This document shows positions 17,269-25,974 of a stretch of DNA of 64,000 bases, piece by piece; position 1 is the first letter of the stretch, and every line of letters begins with the position of its first letter. A program made the translations under genes and the position numbers. The stretch lies in the NCBI GenBank assembly GCA_002436015.1, contig DIXJ01000002.1:1-64000 (forward strand), read 5' to 3'. Source of the DNA: Synergistaceae bacterium UBA6083. GTDB taxonomy: Bacteria; Synergistota; Synergistia; Synergistales; 79-D21. The notes under the pieces are model-generated. The model searched no databases. It had not been told where the DNA came from and saw nothing but the letters and a program-made list of their open reading frames with translations.

Positions 17269-18551
17269 TGCTGCTCCTCCTCTTCGGGCTGCTCTTCCTC
17301 CTGCTTTCGATCAGCGTCCCCATCGGGATCGCCCTCGGGGCCGCCACTGCCCTCACGATCGCCCTCACCACCAACCTCAACCTCCTCTTCGTCGCGCAAA
17401 ACGCCTTCGCTGCCCTGGACTCCTTCCCCCTCATGGCCATCCCCTTCTTCGTCCTGGCGGGAAACCTCATGATGTACGGAGGGATTTCCAGGCGCCTGCT
17501 GGACGTGGCCGATACCCTCGTGGGGCACCTGACGGGGGGCCTGGGAGCGGTGACGACCCTGGCCTGCATGTTCTTCGCGGCCATCTCAGGATCGGGCCCG
17601 GCCACGGTTTCCGCCATCGGCTCCTTCATGATCCCCTCGATGAAGGAGAAGAAGTACGACGGCGGTTACGCGGCGGCCATCACCGCCGCGGCCGGTTCCA
17701 TCGGGGTCATCATCCCGCCCAGCATCCCCTTCGTCATCTTCGGGGTCGTCACGGGGGCTTCCGTCGGCAACCTCTTCCTGGCGGGGATCCTGCCGGGGAT
17801 CCTGATCGGCGTGTGCCTCATGCTCGCCAACTATTACATCGCGAGAAAGCACGGCTTCAAGGGCAAGAGCGAAAAATCGACTGCAAAGGAAGTGGGGGTC
17901 GCCTTCAAGGATGCCTTCTGGGCCCTGATGGTTCCCGTGGTCATCCTGGGCGGGATCTACGCGGGCATCTTCACCCCGACCGAGGCTGCGGTCGTCGGTG
18001 TGGTTTATGCCCTCTTCGTGGGCAGGTTCATTTACAAGGAACTGGGGTTCAAGGAGATCTACGGGGCGTTCAGGGACACGATGCTCCTCAACGGGGCCAC
18101 CACCTTCATGCTCGGCCTTTCGGCCTCCTTCGCCTACCTCCTGACGATGAAGCAGGTTCCCGTGATCGTGGCGACGAACATCCTGTCCTTCTCATCCAAC
18201 CCCATCGTCATCCTGCTGCTCATCAACCTGATGCTCCTGGTGGTGGGCTGCTTCATCGACAACATTTCCTCGATGGTCATCCTCGCGCCGATCCTGCTGC
18301 CCATCATGCTCAAGATCGGCGTGGACCCTGTTCATTTCGGCGTTTTCATGACGGTTAACCTGGCGATCGGTTTCGTCACCCCGCCCTACGGCGCCAACCT
18401 CTTCATCGCCTCCGCCGTGGCCCGGGAACCCATGGACGCGATCATCAAGTACGTCTGGCCGCTGATCTTCGCCATGATTTTCTCCCTGGCGCTGATCACC
18501 TACCTCCCCTGGATTTCCCTGGCCATCCCGAAGCTGCTGGGTGTCATGTAG
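17268..18551 (+). CDS. TRAP transporter large permease (DctM type)
   Basis: The 427-residue permease has about 12 membrane helices. DctM signatures are present: FFAAISGSGPATVSAIG near residue 105, IIPPSIPFVIFG near 148, TPTEAAVVGVVYALF near 236, and GFVTPPYGANLF near 365. Unlike the first TRAP operon's copy, this frame is intact. The ATG at 17268 overlaps the dctQ stop by one base, with AAGGGGGA upstream, which argues against an earlier in-frame start. The matching binding protein is coded three genes further on at 20752. Confidence 0.9.
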   Translation: MLLLLFGLLFLLLSISVPIGIALGAATALTIALTTNLNLLFVAQNAFAALDSFPLMAIPFFVLAGNLMMYGGISRRLLDVADTLVGHLTGGLGAVTTLACMFFAAISGSGPATVSAIGSFMIPSMKEKKYDGGYAAAITAAAGSIGVIIPPSIPFVIFGVVTGASVGNLFLAGILPGILIGVCLMLANYYIARKHGFKGKSEKSTAKEVGVAFKDAFWALMVPVVILGGIYAGIFTPTEAAVVGVVYALFVGRFIYKELGFKEIYGAFRDTMLLNGATTFMLGLSASFAYLLTMKQVPVIVATNILSFSSNPIVILLLINLMLLVVGCFIDNISSMVILAPILLPIMLKIGVDPVHFGVFMTVNLAIGFVTPPYGANLFIASAVAREPMDAIIKYVWPLIFAMIFSLALITYLPWISLAIPKLLGVM

Positions 18552-18573
18552 AGAGTAGGAAAGGAGGAGCGAC

Positions 18574-19536
18574 ATGGCGAAATTCAAGGTGGGTATCTAC
18601 AGTCTGCTCAACGACAAGGATTGCAGGATCGAAGAAGACGTCTTCCGGGGGCACGACATCGAGATCGTCAACGGGCGCTACGGCCATGACGAGGATTTCC
18701 AGGACATGATCACCTACGTCGACGGCCTGATCATCGCCAACACCATGATCGACGGTCCCGTGATCGAGAAGATGAAGAACTGCAGGGTCGTGGGCCGGCA
18801 CGGTTCGGGCGTCGACAACTTCGACCTTGGGAAGGCCGCGGAAAAGGGAATCGCGATCTGCAACGTCCCCATGTTCTGCATCGACGAGGTCTCCGACCAC
18901 GCGCTGACCTTCGCGCTGGTCCTGGCCCGGAACATGCACCTCTATTCCCTGCACGTCAAGAGCGGGGCCTGGGACATCGACCGCCTGCCCCCGCCCAAGA
19001 AAGTCAACACCATGACCCTGGGCCTGGCGGGTTTCGGCACGATCGCCCGCCTGGTGGCGAAGAAAGGCAAGGCCATCTTCGGCGAGATCGTGGCCTACGA
19101 CCCCTTCATGGACGGCAAGAAGGCCGAGGAACTCGGCGTCCGGCCAGTGGCAACCCTGTCCGAACTGGCTGCGGCCTCCGACGTCGTCTCGATCCACATC
19201 CCGCTCTCCGAGAAGACCTTCCACCTGTTCGACAAGGACTTTTTCTCCCGGATGAAGAAGACCGCCTTCATCGTCAACACCGCCAGGGGATCCCTGATCA
19301 ACTCGAAGGACCTCCACGAGGCCCTCGTCAACGGAACGATCGCCGGTGCGGCCCTGGACGTCATGGAACAGGAACCGCCCGACATGAACGACCCGCTCTT
19401 CAAGCTGGACAACGTCTTCTTCACGCCGCACTCCGCGTGGTTCTCCGACCAGGCCCTTTACCAGGACCGTTACGTGGCCGCCGAGAATGTCCGCAGGGTC
19501 CTGTTGGGGCTCGAACCCCTGAGCCGGGTCAACTGA
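18574..19536 (+). CDS. D-isomer-specific 2-hydroxyacid dehydrogenase (CtBP/SerA-like)
   Basis: The protein has 320 residues. The catalytic and NAD-binding marks are in order: RHGSGVDNFDL near 70, GLAGFGTIARLVAKKGKA (nucleotide fold) near 150, NTARGSLIN near 230 (catalytic Arg), E in VMEQEPP near 265 and H in FTPHSAW near 285. This complete Arg-Glu-His set marks an active dehydrogenase reducing a 2-oxo acid to a D-hydroxy acid or the reverse. Position before an aminotransferase suggests that the two handle the same 2-oxo acid. The substrate is not predictable. Confidence 0.85.
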   Translation: MAKFKVGIYSLLNDKDCRIEEDVFRGHDIEIVNGRYGHDEDFQDMITYVDGLIIANTMIDGPVIEKMKNCRVVGRHGSGVDNFDLGKAAEKGIAICNVPMFCIDEVSDHALTFALVLARNMHLYSLHVKSGAWDIDRLPPPKKVNTMTLGLAGFGTIARLVAKKGKAIFGEIVAYDPFMDGKKAEELGVRPVATLSELAAASDVVSIHIPLSEKTFHLFDKDFFSRMKKTAFIVNTARGSLINSKDLHEALVNGTIAGAALDVMEQEPPDMNDPLFKLDNVFFTPHSAWFSDQALYQDRYVAAENVRRVLLGLEPLSRVN

Positions 19537-19552
19537 GTCGGAAAAGGGAGGG

Positions 19553-20755
19553 ATGCGGATGTTCCAGGTGACTGAAAAGATGAAGAAGATCCCCTTCGAA
19601 GGGGGAATCCGGGAGGTTCTCGCCGCCGCCGAAAAAATGGAGAGGGAGGGGCGGAAGATCATCCATTTCGAGATCGGCCGGCCGGATTACGACTCCCCCA
19701 TGGAGGCCAAAAAGGCCGCCGCGGAAGCCGTCATGGGCGACTACGTTCACTATTCGCCCATCCCGGGCCTGAGGGAACTGTGCGAGGGCATCGCCGAGTG
19801 GGAAGGCAAAAAGAAGGGGAAGACCTTCAACCCCGACAACCAGATTATCGTCACCTGCGGCGCCGTGGAGGCGGAGATGGTCTCCTTCGTCGCCCTCACC
19901 GACCCTGGAGACGAGGTCCTGATCCTCACCCCGTGCTTCCCGGCCTACATGGACCAGGTGGTCCTGGCCGGCGCGGTGCCCGTGACCGTCCCGGTGAACC
20001 TCGGCGAGTCCTACGCAATCGATTTCGACCGGCTTGAGAAGGCCGTCACCCCGAAAACCAGGATGATCATCTTCAACTCACCCAACAACCCCACCGGGGC
20101 GACGATCTCCGAAGAAGACCTGGACCGGCTTTGCGAGTTCATCGTGAAGCACGACCTCATCGCGATCTCGGACGAGTGCTACGAGGAGTTCCTCTACGAG
20201 GGAACGCCGCTGAACATCCTGTCGAGGCCGGGCATGGAGGAGCGGACCATCCTGGCAAACGCCTTCTCGAAGCCCTTCTCCATGACGGGCTGGCGCGTCG
20301 GGTATGCCATCACCCCGCCTCATTACTACAAGTACCTTTGCAAGGTCCACCAGCTGTTCACCACCAGCACCTGCACCTTTTCGCAGAAAGGGGCCGTTGA
20401 GGCCCTGAAAAGCGGGCAGAGCCAGACGAAGCGGATGATCGAAGATTTCGGCAAGCGCAGGGACGTGGTCCTCGAAGCCCTCGAGCGGTGCGAGGGGATC
20501 GCGTGCAATCGGCCGAAGGGCGCCTTCTACGTCTTTCCCTCTATCGAGAAACTGGGAATGACTGCCCTGGAATTCTGCAGCATCATGCTCGAAAAGGAGG
20601 GGGTTGCCCTGGTGCCGGGTGACGCGTTCGGCCTGGAGAAACACGTCAGGATCGCCTACACGTGCCCGGTGGAAGCGGTAAGGGAAGGGATGGAGAGATT
20701 TGTGCGCTGCTACAACCAACTTTATTCGTCAAAAGAAAAGGAGGGTTCGAAATGA
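19553..20755 (+). CDS. PLP-dependent aminotransferase, class I/II
   Basis: Fold-type I aminotransferase of 400 residues. Recognisable parts are IHFEIGRPDYDSP near the N-terminus, NSPNNPTGATIS near residue 180, DECYEEFLYEG near 215 and the PLP lysine in NAFSKPFSMTGWRVGY near 245. The final Arg that holds the substrate carboxylate is expected in KHVRIAYTC. It probably transaminates an amino acid linked to the substrate of this operon. Its TGA overlaps the ATG of the TRAP binding protein by four bases. ATG 19559 is an alternative start with equal support. Confidence 0.88.
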   Translation: MRMFQVTEKMKKIPFEGGIREVLAAAEKMEREGRKIIHFEIGRPDYDSPMEAKKAAAEAVMGDYVHYSPIPGLRELCEGIAEWEGKKKGKTFNPDNQIIVTCGAVEAEMVSFVALTDPGDEVLILTPCFPAYMDQVVLAGAVPVTVPVNLGESYAIDFDRLEKAVTPKTRMIIFNSPNNPTGATISEEDLDRLCEFIVKHDLIAISDECYEEFLYEGTPLNILSRPGMEERTILANAFSKPFSMTGWRVGYAITPPHYYKYLCKVHQLFTTSTCTFSQKGAVEALKSGQSQTKRMIEDFGKRRDVVLEALERCEGIACNRPKGAFYVFPSIEKLGMTALEFCSIMLEKEGVALVPGDAFGLEKHVRIAYTCPVEAVREGMERFVRCYNQLYSSKEKEGSK

Positions 20756-21741
20756 AGAAGATACTCGCTGCAGTCCTGGTTTGCCTCAGCCTGGTGGGAT
20801 TGTTCTCGGCGGCGGCTTTCGCCGCACAGCCCACCATCATCCGGGTGGCCCACGTGCTGGCCGAGACTCATGCCTCGCACCTTGCCCTGGTGGAATTCAA
20901 GAAGTACGTTGAAGAAAAGTCCCAGGGGAAACTGAAGATCGAGCTTTACCCGAACGCCCAGCTGGGAAGCGACCGCCAGGCCCTCGAGGGAGTGGGGCTC
21001 GGCACGCTCGAGATGACCATGTGCACCGGGTCGATCCTGTCCGCCCTGGACGAGAAGTTCTCCATCCTCGACCTTCCCTTCCTGTTCAAGACCCGCGAGG
21101 CGGCCCACAAGGCCCTCGATGCGGAACTCGGCCAGGACGTCGCGAAGCTGCTGGAGCCGCACAACCTGGTCTGCCTCGGGATCGCCGAGGGCGGCTACCG
21201 GAACATCACCAACAGCAAGCGTCCCATCTACAAGCCCGAGGACCTGAAGGGCCTCAAGATCCGGACGATGGAAAACCACATCCACATCGCGGCCTTCCGG
21301 TCCTGGGGTGCCAACCCGACCCCGATGGCGTTCGGTGAGCTCTACACCGCCTTGCAGCAGGGGACGGTCGATGCCCAGGAGAACCCGATCTCCATCATCT
21401 ACACCTCCAAGTTCTACGAAGTCCAGAAGTTCGGGTCACTCACCGGCCACGTGTACGGAACCGTGCCGATCTTCATCAACAAGGCCTTCTTCGACAAGCT
21501 CCCGAAGGACCTGCAGAAGGTGCTCGTCGACGGCGGCAAGCTCTGCCGCGACTTGCAGAGGAAGCTTGCCGGCGAGCAGGACGTCAAGTTCGTGAACGAC
21601 CTGAAGACAAAGGGGATGGCCATCAACGAGCTGACCCCCGCCCAGAAGCAGGTCTTCATCGACCGGGCCAAGGTTGTCTACGACGACTTCCGCAAGAAGT
21701 TCGGCGAAGATTTGCTGAAGAAGGCGACGAAGTACAACTAG
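20752..21741 (+). CDS. TRAP transporter substrate-binding protein (DctP type)
   Basis: The 329-residue protein has a signal peptide cut near AFA-AQP (about residue 24). The mature part starts with the DctP strand IIRVAHVLAETHASH and contains KLKIELYPNAQLG, the Arg motif LKGLKIRTMEN that binds the ligand carboxylate, and ELYTALQQGTVDAQENP. It clearly belongs to the DctQM pair at 16786-18551 and differs from the first operon's DctP, so the two systems take different ligands. The ATG overlaps the aminotransferase stop, and an upstream extension of the frame into that gene is not used. Confidence 0.92.
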   Translation: MKKILAAVLVCLSLVGLFSAAAFAAQPTIIRVAHVLAETHASHLALVEFKKYVEEKSQGKLKIELYPNAQLGSDRQALEGVGLGTLEMTMCTGSILSALDEKFSILDLPFLFKTREAAHKALDAELGQDVAKLLEPHNLVCLGIAEGGYRNITNSKRPIYKPEDLKGLKIRTMENHIHIAAFRSWGANPTPMAFGELYTALQQGTVDAQENPISIIYTSKFYEVQKFGSLTGHVYGTVPIFINKAFFDKLPKDLQKVLVDGGKLCRDLQRKLAGEQDVKFVNDLKTKGMAINELTPAQKQVFIDRAKVVYDDFRKKFGEDLLKKATKYN

Positions 21742-21777
21742 AAAGAACCGGTGACCGGCAGGAAAAAGCAAACGGAG

Positions 21778-21808
21778 AAGGGGCCTTCCCGCAGCGGGAA
21801 GGCCCCTT
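21778..21808. terminator. Terminator hairpin between convergent operons
   Basis: A 13-bp stem AAGGGGCCTTCCC with the loop GCAGC and the exact complement, ending in TTGCTCTT. Symmetric placement between convergent genes suggests that it stops transcription from both sides. Confidence 0.8.
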
Positions 21809-21822
21809 GCTCTTGCCATCGG

Positions 21823-22455
21823 CTACCGGATGAAATTCGTCCGGATTGCGTCTTCCCTCTGGGGGAACGGAACGCCCGCCTTCATCCCCGCTTCCTTGCA
21901 CTTCAAAAACCAGGCCATGTTCCGGGCCAGGACGCGCATGACCTGGAGCCCTTCCAGGTCCTTTGCGACGTCTTCCGGCTTCGTGCCGTGAACCATGTTC
22001 CAGTAACGGGACGAGATGACCGGCATCTGCGAGATGGTGAAATACTTGTTGAGCTGGTCCAAGGCGGCGGTCGTTCCGGCCCGCCTGGCGGACACGACGG
22101 CTGCGGCCGGTTTCAGGGCGAAAAGCGGTTCCTTCGAGTTGGAACCCGCGTAGAAGGCGCGGTCCATGAAGGAGACGATCGCCCCTCCCGCGGAGGCATA
22201 ATGCACCGGCGAGCCGAAGACAAACCCGTCGGCACCCGCGGCCAGTTCGAGAAACTCGTTGACCCTGTCCGTAAAAACGCAGCGCCCGGTTTGCTGGCAA
22301 CCCCCGCAAGCCGTGCATCCGACCAGCGGTTCGGTTCCCAGCTGGAAAATTTCGGTGTCGATTCCCTCTTCATTCAACGTATCCGCCACGGTCTGCAAGG
22401 CCGTGTAGGTGCACCCTTTCTCATGGGGACTTCCGTTCACCAGGATAATCTTCAT
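21823..22455 (-). CDS. Flavodoxin-like NAD(P)H-dependent FMN reductase
   Basis: The 210-residue protein has the flavodoxin-fold start KIILVNGSPHEKGCTYTAL, whose NGSPH segment binds the FMN phosphate. A compact cysteine cluster near residue 50 (GCTACGGCQQTGRC) resembles the iron-sulfur-flavoprotein subgroup. FGSPVHYASAGG near 80 is the second FMN loop. Likely role is electron transfer or reduction of a small molecule. It is a single gene, divergent from the XRE-ImmA gene and not linked to the TRAP operon that converges on it. Confidence 0.8.
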   Translation of the reverse strand: MKIILVNGSPHEKGCTYTALQTVADTLNEEGIDTEIFQLGTEPLVGCTACGGCQQTGRCVFTDRVNEFLELAAGADGFVFGSPVHYASAGGAIVSFMDRAFYAGSNSKEPLFALKPAAAVVSARRAGTTAALDQLNKYFTISQMPVISSRYWNMVHGTKPEDVAKDLEGLQVMRVLARNMAWFLKCKEAGMKAGVPFPQREDAIRTNFIR

Positions 22456-22537
22456 GTTTGCCTCCCGTTCGATGGACGTCTTATTCCTGCCGTTCCTATT
22501 CTACTTGATCGCCCCTTGCGACTCTGCCGGCTGCCGA

Positions 22538-22608
22538 TTGACAAAGCGGTCGGGTGAGCCTATCTTTTATGGTAGACAAAATATAAATAAATAATATTTC
22601 TGTCTACC
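22538..22608 (+). promoter_or_regulatory. Promoter and inverted-repeat operator of the XRE-ImmA gene
   Basis: TTGACA (22538-22543), 17 bases, then TATCTT (22561-22566). Downstream of the -10 box lie GGTAGACA (22571-22578) and its exact complement TGTCTACC (22601-22608), 30 bases or about three helical turns apart. This spacing suits two dimers on one DNA face. The regulator at 22626 is the obvious binder. Confidence 0.65.
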
Positions 22609-22625
22609 TAAAGGAGGGGAGTCCC

Positions 22626-23789
22626 ATGTTGGGAGAGAGGTTAAGGCTCTATCGCCTTGCGAAGGGGTTCAGCATGGACGACCTTGTCGAGGCCGTGGGA
22701 GGAGCGATTTCCAAACAGGCGCTCTCCAAGTACGAAAACGGGAAGATGAAACCTTCGCCGTCAAAACTAGTCTTGCTCGCGAAGGCTCTGGGAGTGAAGG
22801 CCGCACGCTTCCTCGGGGAGCCGCAGGTCCACGTCGAGTTGGTTGCCTACCGCAAGAAGAGCCGCCTGAAAGAAAAGGAAAAGGACAGGCTCAAGGGACT
22901 CATGCAGCTGAGAATGGAGATCGCGATGAAGATCCAGGCTTTCCTTCGCGCCGAGGATGGCCAGGGGCTTGGGTTTTCCCCATACGGGGTTTCTTCCGTC
23001 GAAGAGGCCGAGGAAATCGCCGTGGAGTTGAGAAACGCCTGGGGGCTGGGCATGGCGCCGATCCCGAACCTGCTGGATACCCTTGAACACAACCATATCA
23101 ACGTCCTGCTCGCTGAAGGGGACGGCGACATGCGTTTCGACGGCCTCTCCGCCTGGGTCAAGGATGAAACGGGCCAAAACGTGGCAGCCGTCATCGCCGC
23201 CAGGAATGATGTCTCCTGGGCCAGGCAACGCATGAACCTTGCCCATGAACTGGGTCATCTTGTCCAGTCGCCGCAGGGAGAACTGGATGAAGAAAAAGCG
23301 GCATTCCGCTTCGCCGGGGCTTTCCTGGCCCCAAAGGCCCTTGTCCTTTCGGATTTCGGGAAGAGGGAGCGCCCCATTCGCATGGAAGAGATGCTCCTCT
23401 TGAAAAAACGTTACGGACTCAGCGTCCAGGCCATTTTCAGGAGGTTGTACGACCTCGGTTTGATCTCCTCTTCCGCCTACAGGTCAGCGAATATCGAACT
23501 GAGCCGGGCGGGCTTCAAAAAGAAGGAACCGTTCGATGACGAGATCCGGCCGGAAACTTCCCTCGTTTCGGAGCTGCGGGCGATCCGAGCCCTGAAGGAC
23601 GGGATCATTTCACAAGAGGAGTACGACCTCTTTATCGGGGTGAAGGTCGCAGGGCTAAACGTTGTTACCGGAACCGAACCCGTTAAACCGCCCAAAAAAG
23701 CCTTAAACCCGGAGGAAATAGAAGAACTCAACCGTTTCTTCCGCGCCGAGGAATCGAAAGAATGGGAGGAAACGGACCTTGCCCTCTAG
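22626..23789 (+). CDS. XRE helix-turn-helix regulator with ImmA/IrrE metallopeptidase domain
   Basis: The protein has 387 residues. Residues 1-65 form an XRE DNA-binding domain (LRLYRLAKGFSMDDL, SKQALSKYENGKM). The centre holds the zinc peptidase motif HELGHLVQ near residue 213, as in ImmA, which cleaves phage-type repressors. The tail carries no recognised domain. Such fused proteins usually lie next to a toxin gene and act as antitoxin-like or stress-switch regulators. Here a degraded MazF-like tail follows directly. Strong AAGGAGGGG ribosome site, clear promoter and inverted-repeat operator upstream. Confidence 0.88.
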   Translation: MLGERLRLYRLAKGFSMDDLVEAVGGAISKQALSKYENGKMKPSPSKLVLLAKALGVKAARFLGEPQVHVELVAYRKKSRLKEKEKDRLKGLMQLRMEIAMKIQAFLRAEDGQGLGFSPYGVSSVEEAEEIAVELRNAWGLGMAPIPNLLDTLEHNHINVLLAEGDGDMRFDGLSAWVKDETGQNVAAVIAARNDVSWARQRMNLAHELGHLVQSPQGELDEEKAAFRFAGAFLAPKALVLSDFGKRERPIRMEEMLLLKKRYGLSVQAIFRRLYDLGLISSSAYRSANIELSRAGFKKKEPFDDEIRPETSLVSELRAIRALKDGIISQEEYDLFIGVKVAGLNVVTGTEPVKPPKKALNPEEIEELNRFFRAEESKEWEETDLAL

Positions 23790-23796
23790 TTCCGGA

Positions 23797-23919
23797 GTCA
23801 ATGGGCTCCAAATTCGCTCTCTGTCTATGGGGCGTTTCAACAAGAGGCTTGGGAAGGCTTCACTTGGAGAGCTCGCGGATATCCTTGCCTCCGTGGCGAT
23901 CGTACTGGAAATTTCCTAA
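23797..23919 (+). pseudogene. Possible remnant of a MazF/PemK toxin C-terminus
   Basis: The frame behind the XRE-ImmA stop reads NGLQIRSLSMGRFNKRLGKA, then SLGELADILASVAIVLEI and TAA. This resembles the last 40 residues of MazF/PemK toxins (D-Q-I-R-S-L, then R-x-x-K-x-L-G-x-x-S and a final helix). There is no start codon or N-terminal toxin body in frame; the frame overlaps the end of the preceding gene. I read it as a toxin gene that lost most of its body. The match is by eye and short. Confidence 0.4.
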
Positions 23920-23941
23920 CTACGGGACAAACACGGTCCCT

Positions 23942-24190
23942 TCACTTCTTTATCCCCTCGAACTCCTCGATCAGCCCGCGCATCTCGTCGGCCAGCAGGG
24001 CCGTGGCCGGGTCTGCCAGGTAACGGGGCACGCCCCCGTAGAAGGCCTCGGCGACGGATCCGGCGATGCAGGCCTGGGTGTCCGCGTCGCCCCGCAGCCA
24101 AATAAATCGCCCCCGCCACGGCCTGGGCCCCCTTGATCCCCTCCGGGTGGTCGTGGGTCGCAAGGGAAATTAAATTTTCCCTCGACAAAC
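23942..24190 (-). pseudogene. Remnant of an ADP-ribosylglycohydrolase (DraG family)
   Basis: On the minus strand one frame gives LISLATHDHPEGIKGAQAVA, then AIYLA. A second frame, joined near 24105, gives RGDADTQACIAGSVAEAFYG and a normal C-terminal helix. THDHPEGIKGAQA and GDADTxAxIAGSxAEA are the two conserved metal-site segments of ADP-ribosylglycohydrolases. They are normally about 100 residues apart. So the middle of the gene and its N-terminus are missing and the frame is broken. The whole 23790-24293 interval is therefore a graveyard with no intact gene. Confidence 0.75.
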
Positions 24191-24293
24191 CGCCTCTTTT
24201 GGGAATAAGATAAAATGCACTTTCAAATTATCTTGGTGCATCGTCATCGGATTACCTTTTTTGTGCAGGGGATTCCATTCGGGAGGTGAAAGC

Positions 24294-25094
24294 ATGAGAG
24301 GTCAGTTCAAGTTCCAGGACGACTGGATCTACAAGATGCCCGTGCATTTCAGCGGGTACCCGTTTTACCCGGTCAGGGTCGTGTACGGGGACATGACCTG
24401 CCTGCAGGTCGGTTTCGAAACGGACCCTGGCAAGCTGCTGCCGCTCATCCCCGAGGCTTTCGAGCTTTTGAAGCCCCAAGTGAACGTGCAGTACGCGAAC
24501 TGCCGCGAAGTGGACTGGATGGCGGGAGGGGATTACCGGCTGATCCAGGTAACGGCCCCGGTCCGGTACATGGGAAATTCCGAAGGACTCGAGGGCGAAT
24601 ACGCGCTTGTCGTCTGGGAAAACAAGACCTGTCCCATCATCGGCGGGCGCGAGGAGGACGGGGTCCCGAAGATCTTCGCCGACATCGCCATGGAGCGCCA
24701 CACCGGCGACCACTGGTTCACCGCCGCAAGCTACGAGAGCGTCAACTTCCTCAAGCTGGATTTCCAGAAGAAGGGAGAGCTGTCCGAGGGGGCCATCGCG
24801 GAAATCAACAAAAACCCGAAGATCAACCTCTTCGGCTGGCGTTACCTGCCGAACCTCGGGAAGGGCGGAGCGACCCTGAGCCATGCGACCCTCTACCCGC
24901 AGGAGGCGATGATCAAGCAGGCCTGGACGGGGGAAGGCGCGGCCAGGTGGGCCGAAGTGACGCCGGAGGAGCATCCCCTGCAGTGGAAAATCATCAATAC
25001 GCTGGCCGGCCTGCCCGTCGTCAAGGACACGGGCGCGATGATGATGAAGACGACGGCTCGGCTCAACGTCGGGGACTCGAGAATCCTGCCCTAG
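24294..25094 (+). CDS. Acetoacetate decarboxylase family protein
   Basis: Soluble protein of 266 residues with the ADC beta-barrel pattern: YPVRVVYGDMTCLQVGFETD at the start and GREEDGVPKIFADI near residue 125, where the Lys corresponds to the Schiff-base lysine of acetoacetate decarboxylases. The family also includes enzymes on other oxo acids, so acetoacetate is not certain. An SDR gene follows 19 bases later, probably in the same transcript. GGGAGGTGAA before ATG 24294 fixes the start. A TCGACA-N18-TAAGAT pair at 24182-24211 may be its promoter. Confidence 0.8.
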   Translation: MRGQFKFQDDWIYKMPVHFSGYPFYPVRVVYGDMTCLQVGFETDPGKLLPLIPEAFELLKPQVNVQYANCREVDWMAGGDYRLIQVTAPVRYMGNSEGLEGEYALVVWENKTCPIIGGREEDGVPKIFADIAMERHTGDHWFTAASYESVNFLKLDFQKKGELSEGAIAEINKNPKINLFGWRYLPNLGKGGATLSHATLYPQEAMIKQAWTGEGAARWAEVTPEEHPLQWKIINTLAGLPVVKDTGAMMMKTTARLNVGDSRILP

Positions 25095-25113
25095 CGGAGA
25101 AAGGAATGAAAAA

Positions 25114-25920
25114 ATGAGCGGATATTTCGAGAACAAGGTAGCGGTGGTGACGGGAGCGGCTTCGGGCATCGGCCTCGGGATCACGGAGAAACTGCTTTCG
25201 AGCGGGGCAGGGGCCGTGTTCATGGGAGACCTGAAAGAGGAAAACCTGAAGAAGGAATCGGAACGGCTCAACCTGGCGTACCCCGGCAAGGTCTTCCCCA
25301 TGCAGACCGACGTGACCAAGCAGGAGCAGGCCGAGGCGCTGGTCAAGGCCGCGAAGGCCCATGCCGGGCACCTGGATTTCGTCTTCAACAACGCCGGGAT
25401 GGGCATGACCCTCCCGACCGAGCAGATCACCTATGAGATCTGGCGGTTCCTTGTCGACCTGAACCTGCTGGGGGTCGTCTACGGGACCTATTCCGCGATC
25501 CCCATCATGAGGGAGCAGGGCTTCGGGCACATCGTGAACACGGGATCCGTCACCGGCCGCATCCCGGTTCCCTACCAGGCGGTCTACGCGGCGACGAAGG
25601 CCGCGGTCATCTCCATGACGGAAAGCCTGCAGTACGAGCTCGAGGTGGAAGGCCTGCAGTTCAGCGTCTTCTGCCCGGCCAACGTCCTCACCCCGATCTT
25701 CGGGAACATGACCCCGCCGCCCGATTCGATCACGGTGCCCGACGCCATCGACTATATTTTCGGGGAAATCGAGAAGAAGGCCCTCGTGATCGTCCTGCCG
25801 CAAAGCGCACGGGACTTTGAAACCCTTTACAGGGTCAACAGGCCGGAGTACGACAAGCTCATGCGCAACATGGCGGCCGAACGGCGGGAAAACTACCGGA
25901 CAAAAGGGACCTATTGCTAG
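25114..25920 (+). CDS. Short-chain dehydrogenase/reductase
   Basis: Classical SDR of 268 residues. The TGAASGIG nucleotide loop is at residues 12-19, NNAG in VFNNAGMGM near 90, the catalytic Ser in NTGSVTGR near 145 and YAATK (Tyr-x-x-x-Lys) near 157. These complete the active site. Adjacent to the acetoacetate-decarboxylase-like gene, it may reduce or form the corresponding ketone or alcohol; this is inference from context. Confidence 0.88.
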   Translation: MSGYFENKVAVVTGAASGIGLGITEKLLSSGAGAVFMGDLKEENLKKESERLNLAYPGKVFPMQTDVTKQEQAEALVKAAKAHAGHLDFVFNNAGMGMTLPTEQITYEIWRFLVDLNLLGVVYGTYSAIPIMREQGFGHIVNTGSVTGRIPVPYQAVYAATKAAVISMTESLQYELEVEGLQFSVFCPANVLTPIFGNMTPPPDSITVPDAIDYIFGEIEKKALVIVLPQSARDFETLYRVNRPEYDKLMRNMAAERRENYRTKGTYC

Positions 25921-25937
25921 GATAAAGGGCAAGCAGA

Positions 25938-25970
25938 AAGGGGAGGCCGGCGAGCCTCCCCTTGATTTTT
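25938..25970. terminator. Terminator between convergent SDR and membrane-protein genes
   Basis: A 10-bp perfect stem AAGGGGAGGC/GCCTCCCCTT with loop CGGCGA, then GATTTTT. The A-run on the left gives the opposite strand a T-run too, so it can act both ways. Confidence 0.85.
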
Positions 25971-25974
25971 GCCG

